A DNA stretch of 64,000 nt, taken from Acytostelium subglobosum LB1. Lineage: Eukaryota > Evosea > Eumycetozoa > Acytosteliales > Acytosteliaceae. Shown piece by piece: positions 1-13,285 of the stretch. The stretch is taken from contig NW_012236523.1 in the NCBI RefSeq assembly GCF_000787575.1, forward strand, positions 125,854 through 189,853. Reading direction: 5' to 3'. The first letter of the stretch is position 1. Every line of letters begins with the position of its first letter. The notes below the pieces were generated by a model. That model was not told where the DNA came from and ran no database searches. It was given only the letters and a program-made list of their open reading frames with translations. A program made the translations under genes and the position numbers.

Positions 1-2449
1 GATCAGCTCCACTATTGTACAGTTGTTGCCGTAGTAGGCAGCATAGTCGCGGGCAACGTTGCGCGCCAGCACACGCGTGCTCAGTGACGACTTGGCGCCC
101 AGACGCACATAGATGCGCTGGTCGTTCTCCAGGACGAATGCCAACTCTGAACCGGCGTGCTTGACCAGCTTGGACGAGATCTCGACGTGGCGCACACTGA
201 CGCGGCCACTCTTGTCACCAATCAAGGGGATGTCGATCTTGAGCAGAGTGGTTGGGCCGATCGGACGCTGCTTTGGCACGTGGTTAAAGTCGGAGCCGTT
301 GCCGCCAGACTTGTATTTGATGCCGCTGAACTCATCGTAGAAGTAGTCCAAGAAGGATTCGCTCTCATCACCCTGGTACTCATTGTAGATGTTGGCCTTG
401 CCGCCCAGATGTGTTGCCAGCTGAACTGCCAGCATTGCAGACGCACCCACTCTATCCAAAGGTGAATCGGCACCTGTCCATATGTGAATATTGTACAACT
501 TGGAATCTTTCTGTTCCTCTGACGACTGTTTGATTGAGTTAGTTAGTGAGTGAGTGTCAACACACCGAGGGCTTGACAACATACATATAATACAAGATAA
601 GAGTCCTTTGAGAAGAACGTTGGGTAGTCATCAAAGTCTCTCTCTTCGACGCCAAAGGATGTGACAGTCCATACAATGAAGCCACGGAGGTCGTCTGCAT
701 CGCCAAAGAGTATGGAGAAGTCAATGTCGATCACTCCATACTTGAAGATGTTGACCATGGCTGGAGGACGCTGGGACGAGAGCGCAAACTCCTCCTCCTC
801 AATCGACACTGGCTTGGCCACCTTTGGTGCATTGGGCTTGTTCATCAAGGCTTCAATGATCATGTTTCCATCTGCAATGGCCTTGGGATCGGGTCCAGGA
901 GGCAACTCTGGCTCACCCTGTTGTTGTTGTTGTTGTAGCTTCTGCTCCTCTGTCAATGGCTCTGTTTCAGTTCCATCAACCTTGGTTGTAGCAGCAGATT
1001 GAGTGTCTTCATCGTCCTCCTGTTGTTGTTTAGTCTGGTCACCAGTCACGTGAGGCTTTGTTGTGTCGACTGTCACCTGCTCGACTGGCTGTTGCTGCTG
1101 CACTTGGGCGCCATCACCACTTGGTGTGACACCTTGCTCAGCTGCTCTCTTCTCCTCCTCCTCGAGCAATCTCTGTCTTTCCAACTCTTGTTGTCTTTCC
1201 AGCTCCTGTTGTCTCTCTATCTCCTCCTGTCTCGCATGCTCCTTTTCCAATGTTGTGACGTACTCTGTTGTGTATGGTATGATGTGAGTGTTAGAGGTCT
1301 GTCACGTGACTGATCACCTGATCGCCCCTACTTACCCTCCCATTTCTTGTGCAGTTCCTTGTTTGGTTGTTGCTTTATGTCATCCTTTGATGAGTGACCC
1401 ACTGATCCGTAGAATGTCGGCTTTCTAATGGACATTGAAAGTGGACGTCTTGATCCCTCCTCAGTCGATGGTGAGTCTGGCGCTGTAGAAGAGGTCGTAG
1501 TAGTCGTGGTGGTAGTTGTTGTAGTCGTTGATGTTGACACTTCATCATCATGATGCCTCTCCTTCTCCTTCTCTTGTGCCTGTGCTTGTGCGTGTAAATG
1601 AAGCTTCTCCTCTAGTTGACGTGATAGCTCTGGCGCATCGATAAGGGTTGGTGGAGCGGATGTGAGTGTGCTGCCAGCTGACGAAGACATTGCCTTGTGT
1701 TGCATGAATAGATCCTGCAGACTGATCTGTGACTTGGCCACACGGGGCACAGAGATGGTCTTGAACAGGTTGCTGGCGGTCTTTCTGCCCAGAGAAGACG
1801 ATGACGAGTACTTGCGCAGTGCAAAGGCGTCACCACGAATTGTTGACATGCCTTTGATAGTGCCCATCTTCTTTGGATCATAGACGAACTTGCCGTTGAT
1901 GCTGCCGCCCGCACTGCCGCCGCCGTTTGCGGACATCTTAATGTTGAGCTCCTCGGCCTCCTTCTTGCTCTCGAGCTTCAGCTTCTCGATCATTCGCTTC
2001 TTCTCCTCCTCTGCCTGCTTGAGCTTCTTCTCCTCCTCCTGCATCTTCTTGAGCGTCTCGTTGGTCAGCTTCTTTCTCTCCTCGGCCAGACGCTCCTTCT
2101 CCTTCCTGTTGGCATAGGCCTCGTCCTCTTGCTGTGACTTGATGTCCAAGATCGTCTTGTTCAGGCTCAGCTTCTCGAGACGCGAGAGTTGGGTGTCGTC
2201 GGCCTGTCCGGCGGTGGGAGGCGAGTCGCCGCCACTGCTGTCGCTGTTGTTTATCATGTCGATGCTGCTTGCCACGGCTGTCGTCATGTGTGAGGCGACA
2301 GGAGGCTTGACGGGCTTAGTCTTGCCCTTGCCAGTTGCTGCGGCTCCTGCCTTGTGTCTACTATTCTGTCTCCTTGCCGTTGTTGAGCCACCCACATGAG
2401 GACTGGACCTGCCTTTCTTTGGAGTTGACATTCTCCTCTTTGGCTCCAT
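1..2449 (-). CDS. Gelsolin-related protein with long coiled-coil N-terminus (GRP125-like), 3'-partial
   Basis: Three exons are read on the minus strand: 2449-1336, 1264-585 and 525 to beyond position 1. Introns have GTAAGT and GTATGT donors and CAG acceptors, and the joins keep frame. The first exon starts MEPKRRMSTPKK. It has a charged coiled coil (Glu/Lys/Arg-rich, about residues 105-175) and Ser/Thr/Gln low-complexity stretches. Gelsolin homology begins at the end of exon 2 (TFFSKDSYLVLY) and continues in exon 3 (HIWTGADSPLDRVGASAM, then LATHLGGKANIYNEYQGDES), which matches a gelsolin repeat. Gelsolin repeats bind, sever or cap actin. A long non-gelsolin N-terminus followed by gelsolin segments resembles the 125-kDa gelsolin-related protein of Dictyostelium, linked to slug phototaxis; that assignment is inference. 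The remaining gelsolin segments and the stop lie left of the window. Confidence 0.85.
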
Positions 2450-3025
2450 TATGTGTTATATTATGTATGAATGTTCGTGTTTGTGAGTGTGTCCTGTGTT
2501 TCTAATGTTGTTTGTTGTCTGTTGGTCCTGTTTGTTTGATTGAGTCTGTGTCTGTTGTCTATTGAAGTTTGTTTGAATAAGTATTAGGTATCTATGTACA
2601 AAGGTATTGAAGAAAGAATAGAATAGCAACAATAAACAACAAACAAAGAGAGGTGAGAGTGAGAGAGGTAGAGAGGTGATTGCGTGTGGTGAGTGAGTGT
2701 CGTCGTTATCGTCACCTCTAAACAACAAGCAAGCAAAGTAAGCAACAACTTAAGTAAACTAACTTTAGACGATTCGCTGAACAAACAAGATGGTCAATGG
2801 ATCAGATAACAAACATTTCAATTCAATTCAATCATATCATCGGGGATGTCTTCAATGTGATGGGTCATGATGAGATGATGATCATCATCCATTGAACAAG
2901 GTGTAGATGATTGATTGGCATGATTGATGTCTTGTCTTGTCCTGTTATGTCATAGCTTGTACTTTCGGTGCACCACCACAGTTATGGTAGCTACCTTAAA
3001 TAACAACATTGGTGATAACATTTAA

Positions 3026-3074
3026 AGATAGATATAGGTCCGCTACATCGTCTTTAAAACACCTACATCTATCT
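3026..3074 (-). repeat. 14-bp inverted repeat (hairpin) with 21-nt loop
   Basis: The left arm is AGATAGATATAGGT (3026-3039) and the right arm ACCTACATCTATCT (3061-3074). As plus-strand RNA there is one A/C mismatch. As minus-strand RNA all 14 positions pair, with one G-U wobble. It sits about 580 bp upstream of the minus-strand gelsolin-related gene. A palindrome, GGTAGCTACC, lies close by near 2985. Function unknown. Confidence 0.6.
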
Positions 3075-3362
3075 ATACCTGTATTCCTCTCTCTGTCTGT
3101 CTGTCTCTCTTTGTGTCTTGTCTGATTATCTGTATCCTATGTCTCTGTCTGTCTCTGTCTCTCTCTCTCTCTATCACTATATCCTGTTGTTATATTTAGT
3201 TGACACACACTATCAACCTGTAATGCAATTATAAGATGGTCCAACAACAAACAGAGGTGTTTGTTTATATCTTTAAAAGTAGAGTATGTGTGTGTGTGTA
3301 TGTGTGTATGACTTACTTGACTTGGTTCACTCTTTGAGTTGAGGGTATGAGTAATAATCTTG

Positions 3363-3363
<1 letters not shown>

Positions 3364-3404
<41 letters not shown>
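3364..3404. repeat. (TG)n microsatellite, about 20 units
   Basis: An uninterrupted TG dinucleotide run is followed by a short AGGTGT hexamer-like repeat. Translations of it (Thr-His runs) are artefacts. Confidence 0.95.
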
Positions 3405-3406
<2 letters not shown>

Positions 3407-3874
3407 GTGTAGGTGTAGCTGTGTGGGATGAGCTGAGGGTATGAGTAATGTTATACAAATATATAAAAATGTGTATGTATGTAACTAGAATGTGAATATG
3501 AGTGAGTGACAGTGTTTGCTGGAGTATCCGCTCGACCTCGAGGTAATGTCCTACAAAATTGTCAAATATCTTTCTCATAAACAGTGAGATGCGCGCCCAA
3601 ACAATTGTTTCTTTCACTTTGTTGACACAAGTTGACATTTGGATGTTGCGTCGTTGGTTGGTCCACCATCAAACAACAAACAAACGAACGAATGAAGTGA
3701 AGTGAAGTTAAGTGAATGAATGGATGATCAAAAGGGATGTTTATTCGTTTGGGGGGAAGGAGGAAGGAAGAGAGAGTGGGAGCGAGCGAGTCATCTACCA
3801 AGCTAAGTGTGAGTGAGAGATGGATATACCTTTGAGGGGAAAAGGGACAATGATGATGATGATGATGACCGACC

Positions 3875-5530
<1,656 letters not shown>

Positions 5531-7013
5531 ATGGATCAACAACAAAATGATGATACTGTTGTTGACAACGATAGTGTCCAAACAGTGAACACCTCAGAGG
5601 TAGCCTCAATCGACAATGAAGCCAACAACAACAACAATGAGAGCTCTCAACAACAACAACAACAAGAACCTGAACATCAACATCAACAACAAGAGCAACA
5701 ACAAGAACAGCAACAACAACAACAACAACAACAAGTACATAGTAAACATAGTGTTGACAATGAGACATTAGTCAAAGGAGTGAACATTGATGAGACATTG
5801 AATAAGAAACAGAAGGAAAGGGAGGAGAGATTGGCATCAATGATGAGTCGTTATAATAAGAAGTATCAGGATAGTGAGAGTGATGTACCTGTAAGATCAA
5901 CAGATGATGTCGATACAGATACCGCTGCCGCTGGCTCACTGATCGATGATGGCGAGGATGGAATGATGCAGGAGCAGAGATCACGTCAGCGTCGTGCCCA
6001 ATCACTACGCATGAAGGACCAGCTGGCCGAAGAGATGAAGAAGTACCGTGATCAATATCAGACCATATTGAGCGATGTCAATACTATATTATCAACCACG
6101 CCACCATCATTAGAGTCGGCCGATGGCGTCCAAACATCGAGCTCGATGGTTAACAATCAAACAGTCGATGGTACAAATGGACAACATAGTGGTGAACATA
6201 GGATTGATTCATCAGTTACTGGAGGCGATGTCGTGTCGTCAGACAATGGAACAACATCAACATCAACATCAACATCACATGGTCAATCATCTGTTCCAAC
6301 ACCATTCGCAGAGGTTGTCAATTTCAACGCTGTACCACTTGTATCCATGAACTACAACACAAAGAAGAAGAAGAATAAGATGGCATCCAATCAAACATCA
6401 ACAACAGATGAGCCAACAACATCCACAACTACATCAACATCGACCACAACAACATCTTCAACAACTCAACAACCAACATCACAGGAATCTGAAGATATAA
6501 CAAATCAAACCAATAATAATGCATATATAGATCAACAACATATACAACAACAACTACTGCGACAACAGAATACATTATACTTTGAGACACAATCCATACC
6601 AGTTCTAAGTGAAGTTGGATTCAAGACACTAAAGGCCATCGAAATGGATGCCATCAGATGTGCCGACTCAATGGTCATCCTAACCAGGAATCTAAACTAC
6701 AGTCTAATGAAGGTATGTCCATCAATCCATCAATCCATCAATCCATCCTAACACAACTTTCAATCAATAGATGTCCAGAGGATCAGTAGAGCTGTTCAAT
6801 ACTTATAAGCTGTCCAATGATCTGACTTGTGACTCTGTTGGCAGCAGTGTGAATGAGACTCATGAATTGATTGACAAGTGTGTGTCGTTGAATGAACAGG
6901 CCAAGTGCATAGTTAGCCTCTCACAAAGGATCAAACAGATTCGTGAGGCTATCGACAAGCTGGACACCATCACACACCAAGCCCTCAAGCAACTGGACAG
7001 GCAACAGTCATAG
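5531..7013 (+). CDS. BORC complex subunit 6 (lyspersin)-like protein
   Basis: Exons 5531-6712 and 6771-7013 are separated by a 58-nt GTATGT...TAG intron and encode 474 residues. The N-terminal two thirds is Gln/Asn/Ser/Thr-rich low complexity with a short basic helix (KKQKEREERLASMMSRYNKK). The C-terminal about 125 residues are ordered and helical. They contain RCADSMVILTRNLNYSLMK, then SVELFNTYKLSNDLTCDSVG, then LIDKCVSLNEQAKCIVSLSQ. This pattern (a Ser-x-Glu/Asp-Leu...Thr-Cys core, then a heptad helix ending near the stop) matches the conserved end of BORCS6, a subunit of the BLOC-1-related complex that couples lysosomes to kinesin through Arl8. Assignment rests on the C-terminal pattern only. 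The start was chosen at 5531 because upstream codons are AT-rich leader. Confidence 0.65.
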
Positions 7014-7839
7014 TCATAGTCATAGTCATAGCCGACCCAAGGTCTCAAACAAGACAGACAGACGACAGGATCATTGATGATGGACCCTGGAAGTTCCTCC
7101 CATCCCACTCTCCACTCTCCCTCCCCTTTTGTAAAAACACAATAAACATTACAAAAAAAAAGGAGGGAAAATTTTTTATTTGAAGGTGTGTTTGTGTTTG
7201 CAAGTGAGCGGAAGGAAGAGAGAGCAGGTGAACAATCTAGGCCAGCTTCGAGCGCAACTAGCACTCTCAATCTCACATTCTCACACTCTTTCTGTCACTC
7301 CACTCCCTACCAACTCAACTCAACCCAATTCAATTCAACCTACTGGATACATAAGAGAGAGGTAGTAGTAGTAGTAGGAAAGTGTGTTATAATCATCCAC
7401 CAGTCGCTGTCATTGTCAACAACAGCTGCAGCTACGGCAACAGTCATCATCACCATCAACAACAACAATAACATAACTTGAGTAGTACTTTATACACAGT
7501 AATAGGGTCAGGTGCCTTTCATTGTTTTGGAGAGAGTCAGTCAGTCAGTCAGTCGTCCACACCATCACACCAACAGTTCAGGTTTAGTTCAGTTCAGATC
7601 ATCCATCCATCCATCTATCAATCCACTCCATACATCAAGAACACAACAACGTCGTCACATCCAATATCCAATGTGCCTGTGTATAAGGCTGAAGTATAAG
7701 TGCATGTCATAGATCTAAATAAGTAGATATATAGATATATATAGTATTGTAAAGGTATTCAATCAATCAAACAATCATTCATTCAATCAATCATCCAGTC
7801 AACAAGTTCAATCAATCAAACAAACAATCAAATCTGAGA
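7014..7839. other. Intergenic region between BORCS6-like and E2F genes
   Basis: The stop is followed by a short CATAGT tandem repeat (to about 7030) and a CAATAAAC polyadenylation-type signal near 7140. The 5' leader of E2F (about 7550-7839) is packed with CAATCAATCA, CAGTCAGTCAGTC and CATCCATCCATC repeats. Several frames of 60-100 codons are open here but are repeat-derived and show no family. Confidence 0.55.
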
Positions 7840-10271
7840 ATGAACGACGGTCCAGGCTTAAATAGTATACTCTCATCATTCCCGATGACGAGGAGTAGAG
7901 CTGCCGCACTAAACAACAATAATAATGCAGGTGGAGCAATCAACAACAATAACAATAGTAGCAATGGTAATGGTCGCGGTGTAGTCAGCAATCATGGAAA
8001 CGGAAGATCATCAACAACTACTACCACAACGACCACGATGCACAATAGTAAACGACACTCTGCTCCATCAGCAATATCAACGCCGACATCAACGACAAAG
8101 TCTGGCAATGGAGGTGTGAGCAACCACCACAACCACAACAACAACAATATCAATAGTACGCCAAATGGCAACTCATCACTGTCTGATCTTTACAGTATAT
8201 TACAGAGTAGTTCGGTAACTGGTGGCGCCAGTAGTAGCAGCAACAACAGTAGTATTAATAGCACACCAACTATGCCTGGCAATCATCTTAACAACAACAT
8301 CAACTCATCACTGTCACAAATCCAATCACTGGCATCGCTTCAATCACCATTCTCATCGATGCCCTATATCAATGGCAACAACGGCAACAACAGCAACAAC
8401 ACCAGCTTCAACGGTAGCTCTGGGTCGGGTGGTCACACCTCGTCATCGTCGACCGACAAGAAGATCCAGATGTCTCTGCAACAGCTGCGCGAGTTGAGCA
8501 ACTCCAATGTGGCCAGGAGTCCGGCGGCCTCCTTGTCGGCATCCAATGGATCGTCCAAAAACACTACACCAGCGTCATCGCAGGAGGTCTCTTCACAAGA
8601 GTCTACCATGGCAGCGGCAGCGGCGCCGCCGGCAACCACCGGCCGCGGCAGAGGCAGGAAGAAGAAGGATTCGAACGGTGCCAGCGAGGGCGCCCCAACC
8701 ACCACAACCACCTCTACATCATCCACTACAACTAAGACTACGAATGGAGGCACCAACAAGCGCACGAGGAAGGGTACGGCCGCGCCCAAGACAACTGGCA
8801 CACGATCAAGGGCAAAGAGCGCGGTGGTACATGACGAAGACGAAGAAGAGTCTGAGGAGGAGGAAGAAGACGACAGTCCACCAGCATCAGGAACAAAATC
8901 AAACAAGAAGCAGAAGCCTGGTAACTATCTGGCATTCGCCAACACAGCTCACTCACGAATCTCGACTGACCCAATCAATCAACATCCATCCATCCATTAT
9001 AGACAAAGCATCAAGATATGACAACTCACTTGTGATGCTGACAAAGAAGTTTGTGGATCTGGTTCAAAAGTCACCGTATGGCATCTTGGACTTGAAGGCA
9101 GCAGCTCAATCGATTGAGATCACCAAGCGACGTATATACGATGTGACCTGTGTGCTGGAAGGCGTTGGCCTTATTGAAAAGAGCTCAAAGAACCAGGTGC
9201 AGTGGCGAGGCGTCGACTCACACGTCCACAACAACATCGACCTGTTGGCCAGCAGCAACAACGAGGCACTCAAGATGGAGGTCAAGAAGCTCACCGAGAA
9301 GGAGGCCGGCATCGACTCCTCACTCAAGATTGTCCAGAAGAACATCCAACAAATCATTCATGAGGCTGCCACATCAAAGTATGTTGTGACATAGACAAAG
9401 TCCACGTGCCCGATAATGGCCTTGACTAACCTGGAATCATTCCAATCAATCAATTATAGGCTGTTCTTTGTAACATATGACGACTTGAGAGAAATAGAGC
9501 AGCTGAAGAACGACACATTGATCGCGATCAAAGCGCCAGCTGGCACGAAACTCGAGGTGCCAGACCCAGACGAGGGAATGATCATGCCCAACAGACGCTA
9601 CCAGATCTATCTAAACAATGAGAACAGCGACCCTATCGACGTCTTCTTGCTCAGTCATAATCAGGTGTCGGACGAGCCGTCCAACCCCGGCCTGAACAAC
9701 AGCGACAACAGCAACGACGCAATCTCCATCCTAGAACAACCGATTACCACCACTAGCCAGCCCAGCAGCAGTAGCGTTGGCACGGCGCTCATACCTGCCT
9801 TTGGATCACCGATCCGAACGACATCACATTCATCATCACAACCTCAACTCTCAACTGTACAGATCAACTCACTTCACAGCTTCCAAACGACGCCGACCAC
9901 CTATTGGGAACCAAACTCAACAGTGGCCGCCTATTCACCATTTGACACCTATCATCACCCGCAACAACAACAACAGCAACAGCAACAACAGCAACATCAA
10001 ACGACTGTCGCTGGAGTCATCCCATCCTCACAATACTTTGCCGACTCAATCTACGACTCTACCCAATCCGACTATTACTTCATGGACAGTGTCATTGATT
10101 CGGAGGGTATCTCTGAACTGTACACAGACGAGTCATTCTTAAGTAAGCACCCAGACATGTTGTCAATCCATGTGGTATCGATCACTCACTAATATCTCTC
10201 TCCTGCCCATCCATCCATCTTTAGCCCAATCATTCGATGACTTCCAGAATCAATCAACTGATCAGGTTTAA
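7840..10271 (+). CDS. E2F-family transcription factor
   Basis: There are four exons, 7840-8920, 9003-9378, 9460-10142 and 10225-10271 (728 residues). The first about 360 residues are Asn/Ser/Thr-rich with acidic and basic patches. The E2F winged-helix DNA-binding domain spans the exon 1/2 junction and exon 2: [19 protein letters not shown], then [20 protein letters not shown] (the RRIYDV recognition helix), then [20 protein letters not shown] leucine-rich dimerisation helix follows. Exon 3 carries the marked-box-like [20 protein letters not shown] and [15 protein letters not shown] stretches. A Gln tract lies at 9961-9995. The last exon gives 15 acidic/polar residues, where an Rb-binding tail would sit, but I cannot confirm that motif. 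It probably acts with a DP partner at cell-cycle promoters. It is convergent with the dihydroxyacetone kinase. Confidence 0.93.
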
Positions 10272-10275
10272 TAAA
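10270..10275 (+). promoter_or_regulatory. AATAAA polyadenylation signal overlapping the E2F stop codon
   Basis: The TAA stop at 10269-10271 is immediately followed by TAAACC, so the hexamer begins inside the stop codon. If used, the 3' UTR would be only tens of bases long. The convergent kinase gene has its own signal (TTTATT on the plus strand near 10333). Confidence 0.5.
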
Positions 10276-10372
10276 CCTGTCGTGTCGACGACAACTGCAA
10301 TATCATCACAATGTCATAGCATCTCGCGAGTACTTTATTACCAATCCAGTCCAGTCTGGTCCAGTCCACAGG

Positions 10373-12714
10373 TTAGACAAGATGGAATGTTACGACGTAG
10401 AGCTTATTCTCGTTGGGATATATCTCGCTGATCACACGCTTCAACTCGTCAAGTGTCATGTTCTCTTGTTTGGCATGATGTTCATTCAATTGATCAAATC
10501 GTACGGATAAGATTGATTCAACTTGGATACGGCATATTGGTTTGCCATCTGCAGGCTGTCCATGTGGATATACACGAAGTGGATAATTAGTTGGAATGTG
10601 CTTTGCTTCATCAAAATCACGAATAGTGATCGTCTTTGCGCCAGACAATATATCCGGCATGAACCTTGGGTAGAAGGTGATCGATGTATCAGGATCGTGA
10701 TGATGATGAGTTTGGTCCTGTGGAACAAGTTTGATTGATTGGAAGATGACACTAATAGCGCATGCACCTGGATCCATGCAATCCTTTGATCGATCACCAA
10801 GATATGAGGCACGGCCTTGGTTGGCCCTCATTCCAACTGTCGATTGAGCGCCCTGGTGCGCAGCCTCAGCCGAGGCTTCAAGAATCTGTTTGATGTTGAG
10901 CTGTGTGTCGTTGGACATGCGAACGATGGTGTCAATGGCGGGGATCAAAGCATCAAGCATTGTACAATCACCAATCTTTGCACCTCCAAGTTGTTGAATG
11001 GCCAAGTATCCCTCACGCAATGCATAGGCCCATTGTTGTCTGGTGATTGGCTCATTGGGTGCCTTGCCTTGATGAGATTGGAATATAGATGTTGCCAACT
11101 TCATAAAGAAAACAGCGTAGAATGGACCTGATGAGCCACCTGCAGTCTCTTGAAGTATATGTGATATCTTTAGCAATGCATAACATGGTCTGTCGAATGG
11201 AATGATGTCCACCAGCTTCAATACATTGTTGGCGCATCGCTCCAGTGTTATACCAAGATCACCATCGCCAACCTTAGAGTCCAAATCAGTCAATATGTTT
11301 GAGTTCTCCTGCAATGCCTTGCACACATGCTCAAGGATACTCTTGATCATCATTGCTGTTGACTTATCCACAACAACCTGTTTGTATTTATCATCTGTTC
11401 ATTCATTCATTCAATATTGTTAGTTGTGGCGATGGATTGATCATTGATGTGTCACATACATATGTGTTGGTTTGGGTCTGGCAACTCATTGTGTTGTGTC
11501 TTGTTCTTTCCAAGAGGGATAAGTCCTTGTCCATGGTATGCACGTGGCTTAGATACACTGTTAACAGGCCATCCCTGTGCATTGGTTGGATAGTCAATGC
11601 TAATAGAGTGAATGAATCAGTGAGTGTTCCATCACATATTATTCCATGACAAGGATGCGTACCATTCAATAATATCATTATCGCTTGACATTATACTGAT
11701 GCTGATGCCAGACATGTCTAGAGCGGTCATTAGTGTGCCATTGATCAGACGATCAATGATGTATCCTTTGGATTGAAGTAGACGAACGGTCTCCCCTACC
11801 ACAACATTCATCTCCATCTGTGTTGTTGATCCAAGGTTATTCACCATCACTACCAATCTCTTTCCAACACCATAATGTTGACTGGCATTTGGTGCATTCT
11901 CCAATATGTACTCAACTATATGTCTCTGTTTGATTGAATGAGTGATTGAATGATAGAGTGAGTGGGATGATCCCATCCCGCCAATGCTGACGATCGCTAA
12001 ACTTACAACAACATTATGACAACCTGTTAGCTTCTCTCTTTTGATACCTGGCTCACCATGGATACCAAGTCCAAACTCAAGTTCATCGTCGCCAAGTTCA
12101 AAGTTGGGCCTGCCAACAGCTGGAACAGTGCAGCTGGATAAGGAGACACCCATTGAGTTGAGAGTCGGAAGGAGTTGATGTGCCTTGCCAATCAGTTGGT
12201 CAAGGGCCATTCCACGTTGCGCATAACTACCTAGTATCTTGTTGACCAGCACCGTACCAGCAATGCCACGACGTTTGGACGAGTGGATGGTGGCCACATC
12301 ATCGCCTACCACCAGCATCTCCACTCGAAGGCCATCATTGCGAGCCATCTCTGCAGCAATTCCAAAGTTTAGACGATCGCCCGTGTAGTTCATGACGATC
12401 AGCAGACATCCGGGTGCTCCAGTGACAGCACGAATGGCGGCCAACACCTGTGATGGCGAGGGCGATGTGAACACATCACCAATGACCGCTGCATCCAACA
12501 TTCCAACACCTATGAATCCTGCATGCGCTGGTTCATGTCCCGACCCACCACCGCATATCAACGCCACCTTTTTATCCTTCTCCTTCTCTTGTCTTGACCT
12601 TTCCAAAACCATAACATTAGCATTATCAATCTTTGTCAACAATTCATTCGAGTCCATCATCGCATCCATCATCTCATGTATAACATTATTTGGATCATTT
12701 ATCAATTTCTTCAT
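10373..12714 (-). CDS. Dihydroxyacetone kinase (DhaK-DhaL) fused to a C-terminal ASCH/YqfB-type domain
   Basis: There are four exons, 12714-12007, 11925-11663, 11599-11460 and 11394-10373 (710 residues). The DhaK domain (about 1-330) shows ICGGGSGHEPAHAGFIG and GLGIHGEPGI, whose His forms the hemiaminal bond with the ketone substrate in this family, then IDYPTNAQGWP. The DhaL domain (about 380-595) shows LDSKVGDGDLG, the Asp cluster that binds Mg-ATP, and ETAGGSSGPFYA. It should phosphorylate dihydroxyacetone, and related animal enzymes also cyclise FAD. The same uninterrupted exon continues after a His-rich linker into residues 609-710. These read ITFYPRFMPDILSGAKTITI, then LNEHHAKQENMTLDELK and EIYPN, which is an ASCH domain of the bacterial YqfB type (N4-acetylcytidine amidohydrolase). 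The Lys, Thr and Glu positions of that enzyme family appear conserved. The first intron is 81 nt, in frame and stop-free. Confidence 0.93.
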
Positions 12715-13285
12715 CTTTGATTATATGTTTGATTGAATGTTTGGATTGATTGATTGATTGATGGGATTTGATGATTATATTATATAATTTGATGATGAGT
12801 ATTAGTATAAATGATTACTGTTCGCGGCTTCAAATAAACAATTGGATAATGAAGTTGAAGGAATGTGGTCATCATCTGAATGTTGGTCAAGTAAGTTGAG
12901 GGGGTGATGAGGGGGGAAACGGGGTCAGAATCATGAACTGATGATTCGCACGACAACCTTGGCACTGTTCTAAATGTGATGGATGGGGTTATTTATTCAT
13001 TGAACGAATTCGGGCAACTCATATTACCAATCCTAAATATCGTCGAACTTTAAATTTTGATTTGATTACTCAATTGTGTCTGTCTCACTCCTTCAACCAA
13101 TCACCATCATCATCAGTATCATGACGACCTTACTGATTCTTCATTACTTTTCTCTTTTCTTAAAATACCTTTTATAATAGTTAACTATATTACTTACTTA
13201 TAACTTATCACTCACACTCAATCAAACTCAATCAATCAAACTCAACTCACACGCTCACACACACATAGAGAGAGACAGATACAGG
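12715..13285. promoter_or_regulatory. Divergent promoter region (dihydroxyacetone kinase / C2-MUN-GRAM gene)
   Basis: 571 bp lie between outward-facing starts. The kinase side is marked by TGATTGATTGATTG (reverse complement of the CAATCA leader signature) at about 12745-12762. The other side has CTCAATCAAACTCAATCAATC at about 13216-13240. A short G-rich stretch (GGGGTGATGAGGGGGGAAACGGGG) lies at about 12900-12923. No defined factor site was recognised. Confidence 0.5.

Larger units (their letters stand above)
2450..3874. other. Intergenic region, 1.4 kb, simple-sequence rich
   Basis: This lies upstream of the gelsolin-related gene and downstream of adenylate kinase. It holds CT-rich tracts (about 3085-3175), a (TG)n microsatellite, and an inverted repeat at 3026-3074. 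A minus-strand frame beginning at 3638 reads about 45 ordinary-looking residues (MSTCVNKVKETIVWARISLF...) before running into the dinucleotide repeat. No splice pattern or family supports it as a gene. Confidence 0.6.

Noticed and set aside
3327-3638. Minus-strand 103-codon frame ending in Thr-His repeats
   Set aside because: More than half is translated microsatellite. The first 45 codons look ordinary but no splice site or family supports a gene.
8507-9394. 295-codon alternative plus frame overlapping E2F exons 1-2
   Set aside because: Its first half is an Arg/Pro/His shadow. The E2F domain part belongs to the spliced E2F gene.
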